Below are positions 44,198-52,523 of a stretch of 64,000 bases of DNA, in pieces. The notes below the pieces were generated by a model. It was not told the DNA's origin. It made no database searches and saw only the letters and a program-made list of their open reading frames with translations. Made by a program: the position numbers and the translations under genes. Positions within the stretch are counted from its first letter, which is position 1. Each line of letters opens with the position of its first letter. Location of the stretch: NCBI GenBank assembly GCA_017542145.1, contig JAFXXQ010000028.1, positions 1 through 64,000 on the forward strand, read 5' to 3'. This DNA comes from Bacteroidaceae bacterium. Lineage in GTDB: Bacteria > Bacteroidota > Bacteroidia > Bacteroidales > Bacteroidaceae.

Positions 44198-45567
44198 AAT
44201 CCATCAAAGCCCTCATCATTGCCCTGTTTGTTACCATGCCTACCATAGCACAGGTGGGCTATATCCCGTCGGAAGCCAACCAGAAAGCCCGTGCTGAGTT
44301 CGAGGATGCCCGTTTCGGCATCTTCATCCATTGGGGCATCTACTCCATGCTGGGCGATGGCGAGTGGGCGCAGCAGGTGCAAAACCTGCCCTATGCCGAA
44401 TACAGCCGTATGGCCGCCGGTTTCTATCCCTCGAAGTTCGATGCTGCCGAGTGGGTCAGCGCCATCAAGGGCAGCGGAGCCAAGTACATCACCATCACCA
44501 GCCGCCACCACGACGGGTTCTCGATGTTCGGCACGAAAGCCAGCCCCTACAACATCGTGGATGCCACGCCGTTCAAACGCGACGTCATCGGCGAACTGGC
44601 AAAGGAGTGCCAGCGACAGGGCATCAAGCTCCACTTCTACTACAGCCATCTCGACTGGGGACGCGAGGACTACTATCCTCTTGGCCGCACAGGATGGGGC
44701 ACAGGGCGGAAGATTGCTGCCGAGGGGAAGAAAGAGCACCCCGCCACCCCGCTCAAGCGCAGCTATCTGGACTTCATGAACACGCAGCTTACGGAACTGC
44801 TCACGAACTACGGCCCGATTGGTGCCATCTGGTTCGACGGCGTGTGGGACCAGGATGCCTTCTCGCGTGACGAACAGCCGAAGATATGGAACCTCTACGA
44901 GCAGTATGCCCTCATCCACCGCCTGCAGCCTTCGTGCCTCATCGGCAACAACCACCACATGCTGCCCTTCGAAGGCGAAGACATACAGATCTTCGAGCAG
45001 GACATCCCCGGGCAGAACGAGGCCGGACTCTCGGGGCAGGAGATTTCCCGCCTTCCCCTCGAGACGTGCAAGACGATGAACAACAGCTGGGGCTATAACA
45101 TGAAGGACAAGAACTACATGTCGCCTGCAGGGGTTGTCCAATACCTCGTCCGCACAGCAGGCAAGGGTGCCAATCTGCTGCTCAACATCGGTCCTCGTCC
45201 CGACGGCACGCTGCCCGAGGAGGCGCTGGCACGGCTGAAGACTCTCGGCGCCTGGCTGAAGGTGAACGGCGAAACCATCTATGGCACGGACGGCGGCTGC
45301 ATCGATAAGCAGGATTGGGGCGTCACCACTCAGCGCGGCAAGACGCTCTACGTCCATCTCCTGCCGCAGACTGACAAGCCTCTTCCAGAAACACTCCAGC
45401 TCAACATTCCCAAAGCGCAAAACAGGCTGAAGGCAGCAACATTATTTGCCGGAGGAGAGAAAATCCCCTTCAAGCAGACATCGAAGGACATTACGCTCAC
45501 CTTGCCTGCGCTGGACAACACTCAGCCTGACGTCATCCTCGAGCTCACCTTTGCCAAAGAGCTATAG
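44194..45567 (+). CDS. GH29 alpha-L-fucosidase
   Basis: A 457-aa secreted retaining alpha-L-fucosidase. Signal peptide (TMPTIAQ), then the GH29 barrel: FEDARFGIFIHWGIYSMLG, GAKYITITSRHHDGFSMFG, LHFYYSHLDWGREDYYP. The nucleophile is Asp215 in GAIWFDGVWDQD. A C-terminal beta-sandwich follows. The translational start overlaps the membrane-protein gene (ATGA). It would release fucose for FucI (9913-11730), although the two lie 32 kb apart. No T9SS tail is seen. Confidence 0.93.
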   Translation: MKSIKALIIALFVTMPTIAQVGYIPSEANQKARAEFEDARFGIFIHWGIYSMLGDGEWAQQVQNLPYAEYSRMAAGFYPSKFDAAEWVSAIKGSGAKYITITSRHHDGFSMFGTKASPYNIVDATPFKRDVIGELAKECQRQGIKLHFYYSHLDWGREDYYPLGRTGWGTGRKIAAEGKKEHPATPLKRSYLDFMNTQLTELLTNYGPIGAIWFDGVWDQDAFSRDEQPKIWNLYEQYALIHRLQPSCLIGNNHHMLPFEGEDIQIFEQDIPGQNEAGLSGQEISRLPLETCKTMNNSWGYNMKDKNYMSPAGVVQYLVRTAGKGANLLLNIGPRPDGTLPEEALARLKTLGAWLKVNGETIYGTDGGCIDKQDWGVTTQRGKTLYVHLLPQTDKPLPETLQLNIPKAQNRLKAATLFAGGEKIPFKQTSKDITLTLPALDNTQPDVILELTFAKEL

Positions 45568-45583
45568 AAAAAACAATGTTTTT

Positions 45584-45707
45584 AATGAAAAATGAAAAAT
45601 GAAGAATGAAAAATAAAATGTTTCGTAAACCGTACGCCCATTCCTCTGCTTGCCCTACCGACGGCAATGCTATTTATTCTTCATTTTTCATTCTTCATTT
45701 TTCATTA
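45584..45707. repeat. Inverted pair of heptamer arrays
   Basis: Five AATGAAA-type 7-mers at 45584-45618 face five TTCATTT-type 7-mers at 45673-45707. The two arrays are reverse complements and could form a long hairpin with a 54-nt loop. They fill most of the 164-bp gap between the fucosidase and transglutaminase genes; no gene is seen in the loop. Confidence 0.85.
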
Positions 45708-45731
45708 TATTAAATCTTCCATCTTCAATCA

Positions 45732-48269
45732 ATGAAACCCCTCCACATCCTTTTCCTCTTTCCCCTGTTGCTGACAGCATGTGGCCTGCAGAAGGAATCC
45801 CTTCCCCTCGCTGAGCGTCGCGCTGCCTTGCCTGAGTTTGAACAGAGTGTCTGGCAGCCGCTCGAGACAGCCGCTTTCACCCCCGACGAACGCCGCTACA
45901 TGGAGTTCCTCTACAGCTACCTCCCGCTGCCCGACATGGCCATGCAGCCCTTTGCCTATTGGGAAGCGCAGGTGAAATCCGCCCTGAAGGTGCGCAGCGA
46001 GATGGGCTGGAATGTCCCCGAAAAGGAGTTCCGTCACTTTGTGCTGCCGCCCCGCGTAAACAACGAGAACCTCGACGACTTCCGCACCGTCTGGGCCGAC
46101 TCGCTCTGCCGACGTGTGAAAGGGATGAACATGTACGACGCCGTGCTGGAAATCAACCATTGGTGTCACGAGCAGGCTACCTATAAGCCCTCCGATGCCC
46201 GCACTTCCAGCCCGTTGGCTACGATCGCCACGGGTACAGGCCGTTGTGGCGAGGAGAGTGTGCTGGGCGTCGCAGCCCTGCGCGCTGTCGGCATACCTGC
46301 ACGCCAGGTCTATACCCCTCGCTGGGCACATACCGACGACAACCACGCCTGGGTGGAGGCGTGGGTGGACGGAAAGTGGTATTTCCTCGGCGCCTGCGAA
46401 CCTGAGCCGCGACTGAACATGGCGTGGTTCAACGCCCCCGTCAGCCGCGCCATGCTGCTCCACACCCGTGTCTTCGGCAACTATCAGATTGAAGCCAACG
46501 AGGACATCATCGACCAAAGCCCCCTCCACACCGAGATCAACGTCATCGCGGGCTATGTCCCCACGCGCCGCAACGTGGTCACCGTGCGCGACACAGAAGG
46601 CAAGGCCGTCGAGGGTGCTACCGTGGAATTCAAGATTTATAACTACGCCGAGTTCTACACCGTGGCCACCTACCGCTCCGATGCCCGCGGTCAGGCCAGC
46701 CTCATTACCGGGCAGGGCGACCTGCTCGTATGGGCCAGCAAGGATGGCATGTTCGGCTTCGCCAAAGCCTCGACAGATAAGACGGAAGTCATCCTCCAAT
46801 ACCCTGTCGGCAAACGTTTCGCCGTCGATGTGGACATCGTCCCGCCGCCAGAGAACCCCATTCCCTCCGACGCTACGGCTGAGGAGCGTGCAGCCTGTGC
46901 CGTGCGCTTTGCCTACGAGGACTCGCTGCGTCTGGCGGCTCACACCGTTCCGGCAGGAAAAAAGGTGTTGGACGCTTTTCGCAGCCGTCATGCAGAAAAC
47001 CCGAATGTCGAAATGCTGATTGCCTCGCTTACGGAGAAGGACCGCCGCGACGTTACCCTCGATGCGCTGGAGGATGCCCTTCTAAAGTCCTTTCCTTCAG
47101 GGGAGGATTTAGGAGAGGCTTCTTGGTTATCCTATCGGGATTGTCCTCGTGTGGAGCGCGAGCAGCTGCGCCCCTTCCGTTCGAAGATTGACGTCGCAGC
47201 GCTGCCTCACTTCCAATCCCCTGCCGAGGTATGGACGTGGACGGCTGGCAACATCCGCGTGGTCGAGGACCAGAATCCCCAGAGCCTCCGCATGGCGCCC
47301 ATCGCCGTGTGGAACTATCGCGTCTGCGACGACCTGAACCGCCAGATCTTCTTCGTAGCCCTCTGCCGTGCCCTCGGCTTCGTAGCCCGCATCGACGAAG
47401 TAACAGGACAGACGCAGTATCGTTGGCAAGGAGAATGGCAGAGACCCACCCCCGCCCCCTCCCGTGAGGGAGGGGAGGCTGGCGCATCAGCCCCCGAACG
47501 TAGCGAGGCTCTCCCCCTTACGGGGGAGCGGGGAGAGGGTCTTTGGCTCGCCGCTCAATACACTCCGCAACCCTTCTTGCCCAATCCCGTCTACTACACC
47601 CATTTCACACTCTCGTCGCTGAACGACGGCGTGGCTCATCTCTACAATTTCGAGGAGGGCGAAGCTACGGAAGCGGGCACTTTGGCTTCGTGGCAGACGC
47701 TCCTGCGTCAGCCGTACAAAGTTGATAAAGGGTATTATCTGATTACCTCAGGCACTCGTCTGGCTTCGGGTGCTGTGCTGGCACACATGGAGTTCATGGA
47801 GGTCCCCGGGGGCGTGTCTCCCGTTGTCGTGCCCCTTGTCATGCGCGAAGCAAAGAAGGAGATTGCCGTCATCGGCCATTTCGATGCCGACCCGCTGCTG
47901 CCCTTCACCGGACGCGGCTATTTCGCCCTCGCCATCATGGGCGAGAAGGACGAACCGTCCGTCCACGCCCGCGGACTGCTCGACGGCATGAAGGACGACT
48001 TCGCCGCCTGGGGACGTCCCTTCGTGGAGCTCCATCCCAGCTCGTCCGAGGCACTTGTCAGCACGACAGGAGAGACACGTCACATGCCACTCACGGAGCG
48101 TGTTGTCCCTGATGCGTTAGCACGCGAACTCAGCACGGGTTGCAGTACGACGTTCGACCGCCTCCCCGTTATTGTCATCGCTGATTCGTTCGGACGTATC
48201 GTCTATTTCTCACAAGGCTACAACACGTCGCTTTCCACAAACCTGCGTCAGGCCATCAGCGGGCTGTAA
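45732..48269 (+). CDS. Transglutaminase-like lipoprotein with in-frame palindromic insertions
   Basis: An 845-aa lipoprotein (lipobox LLLTACGLQ). The transglutaminase-like core has Cys172 in GTGRCGEESVLG and His205 in DDNHAWVEAWVDGKW; the third acidic residue is not certain (GACEPEP follows). A beta-sandwich region comes next (VRDTEGKAVEGATVEFKI). Two palindromic elements are translated inside the protein: one at residues 451-460 (KSFPSGEDLGEAS) and a larger one at about 571-603 (PTPAPSREGG... ALPLTGERGEG). Both keep the frame. Members of this group probably process peptides or cross-links in the envelope, but the substrate is unknown. Its end overlaps the nucleoside hydrolase gene by 14 nt. 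Confidence 0.8.
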   Translation: MKPLHILFLFPLLLTACGLQKESLPLAERRAALPEFEQSVWQPLETAAFTPDERRYMEFLYSYLPLPDMAMQPFAYWEAQVKSALKVRSEMGWNVPEKEFRHFVLPPRVNNENLDDFRTVWADSLCRRVKGMNMYDAVLEINHWCHEQATYKPSDARTSSPLATIATGTGRCGEESVLGVAALRAVGIPARQVYTPRWAHTDDNHAWVEAWVDGKWYFLGACEPEPRLNMAWFNAPVSRAMLLHTRVFGNYQIEANEDIIDQSPLHTEINVIAGYVPTRRNVVTVRDTEGKAVEGATVEFKIYNYAEFYTVATYRSDARGQASLITGQGDLLVWASKDGMFGFAKASTDKTEVILQYPVGKRFAVDVDIVPPPENPIPSDATAEERAACAVRFAYEDSLRLAAHTVPAGKKVLDAFRSRHAENPNVEMLIASLTEKDRRDVTLDALEDALLKSFPSGEDLGEASWLSYRDCPRVEREQLRPFRSKIDVAALPHFQSPAEVWTWTAGNIRVVEDQNPQSLRMAPIAVWNYRVCDDLNRQIFFVALCRALGFVARIDEVTGQTQYRWQGEWQRPTPAPSREGGEAGASAPERSEALPLTGERGEGLWLAAQYTPQPFLPNPVYYTHFTLSSLNDGVAHLYNFEEGEATEAGTLASWQTLLRQPYKVDKGYYLITSGTRLASGAVLAHMEFMEVPGGVSPVVVPLVMREAKKEIAVIGHFDADPLLPFTGRGYFALAIMGEKDEPSVHARGLLDGMKDDFAAWGRPFVELHPSSSEALVSTTGETRHMPLTERVVPDALARELSTGCSTTFDRLPVIVIADSFGRIVYFSQGYNTSLSTNLRQAISGL
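47082..47112. repeat. Small palindromic element inside the transglutaminase gene
   Basis: CTAAAGTCCTTTCC pairs with GGGGAGGATTTAG around a TTCA loop. It sits in coding sequence and is translated in frame. Confidence 0.7.
47442..47541. repeat. About 100-bp multi-stem palindromic element inside the transglutaminase gene
   Basis: Nested inverted repeats: outer GACCC/GGGTC with GC-rich neighbours, CCCCTCCC gtga GGGAGGGG (47456-47475), GGCT/AGCC in the middle, and CTCCCCC ttac GGGGGAG (47511-47528). The DNA is purine/pyrimidine-rich and quite unlike the flanking codons. It adds about 33 residues without breaking the frame. Confidence 0.8.
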
Positions 48270-49335
48270 CCAGTTCCACAAGGCGTTGAGTTAGTGCCGC
48301 TACTTGTTCGTCATTGGCGATAAGGTAGCGGTGCTTCGTATTCCTTTTCGAATGCGTTTTGAATTTCAGCTTCAATAACATAAAACGCAAGGTAACCTCA
48401 CCCTGATGGGGAGGCATGAAGCGTGTGATACCCGCCTCGTCCACCCAGATGGTTCCGGCTGGGGATAGCGTGTAATAGTTCGGATTCTCCCCCTCTACGG
48501 CAAAGATGAGTGCCGTCGGGTCCCAGCTGCAGGCGTTATACTCCGAACCCTGATAGAAACGATACCCTTCCGCTACGGGGTTGGGCTGACGCTCGCCGAT
48601 GTCCTTGACTCTCTCGTGGGGGAAGCAGACACGCACGCCCAGTTCGAAGGGCGAGGTGACGATGGGCGTGGGCCATTCGTCAAAGACTTTGCGTGCCGCC
48701 GTGATGTCCTCCGTTACGTTGAATTCCCCTTGCTCCTTCGCCATATTTCCTGCCATCATGACAAGCGTTTTGACCTTTTTGGCAACCAGCTCCTTCCCTG
48801 TTAGGGGCGAGATGTCATCCGCAGGTGTAGCCAGCAGCGAAGCCATGTTCGTGGAGAACCCGACAGTAACGATAGTGACGGACTTGTCCTTCTGCTTTGC
48901 CAGCACACGACGGTACAGCTCATCCGTCAGAGGCGGCGTCTGCCCAGTACCATTTGTCCGCGCAAACAACGGGGCGCCCGCCTCATCCTTCAGCGCACAG
49001 GTCTTGTGCGTGTAATGCTCCCCTGTGGTCTTGGGACCCGTGCTGCCCGACACGCGCCCGATAGGGATGTCCCCATGCCCATACCACGTCTGCACGATGT
49101 CTGTGTATTCGGCAGCCTCAGCACCCTCCTTGCTCATACCGATGGCGAGCACCTTGACGCGCCCCATATCAATATAACGGTTCATCACCGCCAACGCCAG
49201 AGCATCGTCGATGTCGTTGCCCATATCCGTGTCCAAGATGATGTTGGGCGCATCCATGCTGCCTCCGTTGCATCCTGTAAGTACCATAGCAAAAGCCATG
49301 AAAAGTAGTTTAATGTGTTTCATCGTTCTGTTCAT
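48256..49335 (-). CDS. Inosine-uridine preferring nucleoside hydrolase-like lipoprotein
   Basis: A 359-aa enzyme of the nucleoside hydrolase family that splits ribonucleosides into base and ribose. The N-terminal calcium-binding motif is DTDMGNDIDDALA, a variant of DTDPGxDDA. VTVGFSTNMASLL and VTSPFELGVRVCFP are also family-like. It has a lipoprotein signal (MVLTGCNGG), so it acts in the envelope. The C-terminal tail is Lys/Arg-rich (LKLKFKTHSKRNTKHRY). Starts at 49335 or 49323 are equally possible. It converges on the transglutaminase gene with a 14-nt overlap. Confidence 0.85.
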   Translation of the reverse strand: MNRTMKHIKLLFMAFAMVLTGCNGGSMDAPNIILDTDMGNDIDDALALAVMNRYIDMGRVKVLAIGMSKEGAEAAEYTDIVQTWYGHGDIPIGRVSGSTGPKTTGEHYTHKTCALKDEAGAPLFARTNGTGQTPPLTDELYRRVLAKQKDKSVTIVTVGFSTNMASLLATPADDISPLTGKELVAKKVKTLVMMAGNMAKEQGEFNVTEDITAARKVFDEWPTPIVTSPFELGVRVCFPHERVKDIGERQPNPVAEGYRFYQGSEYNACSWDPTALIFAVEGENPNYYTLSPAGTIWVDEAGITRFMPPHQGEVTLRFMLLKLKFKTHSKRNTKHRYLIANDEQVAALTQRLVELVTAR

Positions 49336-49355
49336 TTTCAATCTTTATTCCTGCG

Positions 49356-49386
49356 CAAAGATAGGGTTTTTCGCAAAAGAAAGCAA
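49356..49386 (-). promoter_or_regulatory. Promoter of the nucleoside hydrolase gene
   Basis: On the minus strand TTG (49384-49386) and TATCTTTG (49356-49363) separated by 20 nt, just upstream of the start at 49335. Confidence 0.7.
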
Positions 49387-49571
49387 TAGAACAAAAGATT
49401 TTTCACCTTCATACATAGAATATAAACAGTAACCAACACTCTATTTGCCTTATGTAGCAATGTAGCATTTTAGTATTAGTCTTTAGGATAGAAGTACATG
49501 GGTGGCACTCAAGATACAAGCGTAATTGAAAGGCTTTTTTCGCTATGCAAGGTGGAAAAAGAAGTCGAAAG

Positions 49572-49603
49572 TTTTGCCATCTTACGAAAAAGCCGTACCT
49601 TCG
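49572..49603 (+). promoter_or_regulatory. Promoter of the tRNA-Arg gene
   Basis: TTTTG at 49572-49576 and TACCTTCG at 49596-49603 with 19 nt between, ending 21 nt before the tRNA. Confidence 0.7.
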
Positions 49604-49624
49604 CAGCCGCGAAAGCGAAAAGCG

Positions 49625-49698
49625 GGTCCCGTAGCTTAGCTGAATAGAGCGTCAGATTCCGGTTCTGAAGGTCTTGGGTTTGAATCCCAACGGGATCA
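49625..49698 (+). tRNA. tRNA-Arg (anticodon CCG)
   Basis: A 74-nt cloverleaf. The acceptor stem is GGTCCCG with CGGGATC, the D stem GCTT/GAGC, the anticodon stem TCAGA/TCTGA with loop TTCCGGT (anticodon CCG, reading CGG), and the T stem TTGGG/CCCAA with loop TTTGAAT. The discriminator base is A and CCA is not encoded. It is flanked by its own promoter and a strong hairpin terminator. Confidence 0.93.
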
Positions 49699-49699
49699 C

Positions 49700-49761
49700 A
49701 AAGGAAAAGGAGTATTGGCAATGAAAGCTTGTTTTCAAATTGTCAAGACTCCTTTTTCTTT
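49700..49761 (+). terminator. Terminator of the tRNA-Arg gene
   Basis: AAAGGAAAAGGAGT pairs with ACTCCTTTTTCTTT with one mismatch around a 34-nt loop; the 3' arm is T-rich. Confidence 0.7.
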
Positions 49762-49785
49762 GTAGGATGGCTGGCGCCAGCCTAC
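49762..49785. repeat. REP-like palindrome after the tRNA
   Basis: GGCTGGCGCCAGCC is a perfect 14-nt palindrome framed by GTAGG and TAC. It sits immediately downstream of the tRNA terminator. Confidence 0.6.
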
Positions 49786-49817
49786 GGGATAGACAACATC
49801 AATCCCTACGGAAAAGG

Positions 49818-49850
49818 AGGAAAGGCTGACATGTTTTGTCTGCCTTTTTC
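49818..49850 (+). terminator. Second hairpin with T tract downstream of the tRNA
   Basis: AAAGGC and GCCTTT frame a 15-nt loop; the right arm runs into a T tract (GCCTTTTTC). Likely a backup terminator. Confidence 0.45.
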
Positions 49851-49909
49851 TGTTCTGTAACGAAATGTTGAATGCACCATTTTTATTCAAGTGGAATAAA
49901 TTTTTAACG

Positions 49910-49956
49910 CCCTATTCTAATTTCTCATTCCCCTCGAATAAAAAATTAGAATAGGG
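49910..49956. repeat. 14-bp perfect inverted repeat
   Basis: CCCTATTCTAATTT and AAATTAGAATAGGG face each other across 19 nt, with a further ATTCCCC/GGGGAAT overlap. It lies in the 390-bp gap before the GH127-type gene; no coding frame is seen there. Confidence 0.7.
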
Positions 49957-50087
49957 GAATAATTCAGCGGAAGGGGCAATGAGAGATAATTATACGACAA
50001 GGATAACGGACGGAGCAGCGAGCGCCATCAAGCTTGCTGAATGAACGAGTCGTGACGGACGAAAACGCCGTTAAATACTCAAATAAA

Positions 50088-50119
50088 TTTGGTATTTTTC
50101 TCGCCTTGCATTATCTTTG
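50088..50119 (+). promoter_or_regulatory. Promoter of the arabinofuranosidase gene
   Basis: TTTG at 50088-50091 and TATCTTTG at 50112-50119, spaced 20 nt, about 31 nt before the ATG at 50151. Confidence 0.75.
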
Positions 50120-50150
50120 CTGCAAAATGAAATAAAAACTGGATACGGAT

Positions 50151-52523
50151 ATGAAAAAAATCTTTTCTCTTACACTCCTTCTGCTCTTAGTCACTTCGAT
50201 GGGAGCGCAAGACAGGCTCTATGCCGACGAGTTTCCTTTGGGTGATGTGACACTTCTTGACGGACCTCTGAAGAGGGCGCAGGACTTGAACGTCAGGACG
50301 CTGCTCCAGTATGACTGCGACCGTCTGCTCGCTCCCTATCGGAAGGAGGCAGGGCTGACACCCAAGGCCAAGGCCTATCCCAACTGGGACGGGCTCGACG
50401 GACATGTGGCGGGACACTACCTGACAGCTATGGCGATGAATGCGGCTACGGCGGACGAGGAGTGCCGCCGGCGTATGGAGTACATCATCAGCGAGCTGCA
50501 GGAGTGTGCCGAGGCGAACGCCAGGAATCATCCCGAATGGGGCAAAGGCTATGTGGGCGGTATGCCTAATAGCGAGGGGATATGGACGACGTTCAAGAAA
50601 GGCGACTTCGGGACTTACTTCGGTTCGTGGGCACCCTTCTATAACCTTCATAAGATGTTTGCCGGACTGCGCGACGCATGGGTCTATTGCGGTAACGAGC
50701 AGGCGAAGAACCTTTTCCTCGGCTTCTGCGACTGGGCGATTGACCTGACGGCAGGTCTGTCCGACGAGCAGATGGAGCGCATGCTCGGTAATGAGCACGG
50801 AGGCATGAACGAGGTGCTGGCGGACGCATACGCCATCACGGGGGACAGGAAGTATCTGGACGTGGCACGGCGTTTCTCACACCGCAGGCTGCTCGTCCCT
50901 ATGCTACAACGTCAGGACTGCCTCGACAATATGCACGCCAATACGCAGGTGCCGAAGGTTGTCGGCTTCGAGCGTATCGCTGAGCTGAGTGGCGACGAGG
51001 CGTACCACCGTGCAAGTGCTTATTTCTGGGATGTCGTGACGGGCGACCGTTCGCTGGCGTTCGGAGGTAACAGCCGGCGCGAGCATTTCCCCAGCAAGGA
51101 GGCCTGCATAGACTTCATCAACGATATCGACGGACCGGAGAGCTGCAACACCAACAACATGCTCAAGCTGACAAAGTTCCTGCATCGCCGTAACCCGGAA
51201 GCACGCTTTGCCGACTTCTATGAACTGGCTATGTTCAACCATATCCTCTCCACCCAACACCCTGAGCACGGGGGCTATGTCTATTTCACCCCTGCCCGTC
51301 CGCGTCACTACCGCAACTACTCCGCCCCAGGCGAGGCGATGTGGTGCTGCGTAGGCACAGGTATGGAGAATCACGGCAAATACGGACAATTCATCTATAC
51401 GAAGCGGGCTGAGAGCCTGTTCGTGAACCTCTTTGTCGCTTCGGAACTGAACTGGAAAGAAAAGGGCATCCGCCTTGTGCAGGAAACGGTGTTCCCCTAC
51501 GGCGAAACAAGCCGAATCAGGATTGCACAGGGTAAGGGACAGTTCGAGCTGCTTGTGCGCTACCCCGGATGGGTGAAGCCAGGCGATTTCTCTGTGAAAA
51601 TAAACGGAGCACCCGTCAGCCTGGCTACGGGACCGTCGTCCTATGTCTCCATCAACCGCAAGTGGAAGAAAGGGGATGTAGTGGACATCAGCTTCCCCAT
51701 GCATAACAGCATCAAATACCTGCCTAACGTGCCCCGATACATCGCCCTCATGCACGGCCCCATCCTTCTTGGCATGAAAACCGGCACAGAGGATCTAGCA
51801 CATCTGATTGCTGACGACAGCCGCTTCGGGCAATATGCCAGCGGCCGGAAACTGCCTGTCAACGAGGCTCCTATTCTCATCAACGACGACATCGAGTCTA
51901 TTGCAGACCAGTTGCAGCCCGTACCAGGCAAACCGCTCCATTTCACTCTTACCACCAAGATGGAGAACGCCATACGGAACGAGCTGCAGCCCTTCTTTGA
52001 AATTCACGATTCACGCTACATGATGTATTGGCTGGCGCTCTCGGAATCGAACTATCAGGAGTATCTGGACGGTCTGGCAAAGGCTGAACAAGAAAGGCTG
52101 GCCGTGGAGGCACGGACCGTCGATAAAGTACAGCCGGGTGAACAGCAGCCTGAGACGGACCATCAAATGGAAACAGACCGTTCAAACACGGGCAGTTCGA
52201 ACGACGTTCATTTCCGGGATGCAAGCGACGGACATTACTTCAGCTACCTGATGCAGACGAAAGGCCTGACAGAACTCGACTTGCGTCTCAAGTACTGGGG
52301 CGTGGGCGAATGGAAGACGCATGAGTTTGACATCTTCGTTGACGACACGCTCATACAGTACGTCAACAATACCGGTAAATACCGCATCTCGGAGTTCAAA
52401 TACGAGACCTATCCCATCCCAGCCGAGCTGCTCAAGGGGAAGACGCAAGTGCGCGTGAAGTTCGTAGCCAAGCCTCGCAAGCAGATAGGAGAGATTTACG
52501 AGGTAAGGCTCATGAAAAATTAA
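50151..52523 (+). CDS. GH127/GH146-type beta-L-arabinofuranosidase
   Basis: A 790-aa secreted enzyme of the DUF1680 group. Signal peptide (LLLLLVTSMGAQ), an (alpha/alpha) barrel with GLDGHVAGHYLTAMAMN, FYNLHKMFAGLRDAW and LGNEHGGMNEVLADAYAITG. The zinc/nucleophile cluster is complete: Cys residues in ESCNTNNMLKL and MWCCVGTGMENHGKYGQF. A beta-sandwich and a C-terminal extra domain (GLTELDLRLKYWGVGEW) follow a low-complexity linker (QQPETDHQMETDRSNTGSS). It is a monocistronic gene with its own promoter. The stop overlaps pyrH by 3 nt on the other strand. The choice between GH127 and GH146 is not settled. Confidence 0.9.
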   Translation: MKKIFSLTLLLLLVTSMGAQDRLYADEFPLGDVTLLDGPLKRAQDLNVRTLLQYDCDRLLAPYRKEAGLTPKAKAYPNWDGLDGHVAGHYLTAMAMNAATADEECRRRMEYIISELQECAEANARNHPEWGKGYVGGMPNSEGIWTTFKKGDFGTYFGSWAPFYNLHKMFAGLRDAWVYCGNEQAKNLFLGFCDWAIDLTAGLSDEQMERMLGNEHGGMNEVLADAYAITGDRKYLDVARRFSHRRLLVPMLQRQDCLDNMHANTQVPKVVGFERIAELSGDEAYHRASAYFWDVVTGDRSLAFGGNSRREHFPSKEACIDFINDIDGPESCNTNNMLKLTKFLHRRNPEARFADFYELAMFNHILSTQHPEHGGYVYFTPARPRHYRNYSAPGEAMWCCVGTGMENHGKYGQFIYTKRAESLFVNLFVASELNWKEKGIRLVQETVFPYGETSRIRIAQGKGQFELLVRYPGWVKPGDFSVKINGAPVSLATGPSSYVSINRKWKKGDVVDISFPMHNSIKYLPNVPRYIALMHGPILLGMKTGTEDLAHLIADDSRFGQYASGRKLPVNEAPILINDDIESIADQLQPVPGKPLHFTLTTKMENAIRNELQPFFEIHDSRYMMYWLALSESNYQEYLDGLAKAEQERLAVEARTVDKVQPGEQQPETDHQMETDRSNTGSSNDVHFRDASDGHYFSYLMQTKGLTELDLRLKYWGVGEWKTHEFDIFVDDTLIQYVNNTGKYRISEFKYETYPIPAELLKGKTQVRVKFVAKPRKQIGEIYEVRLMKN

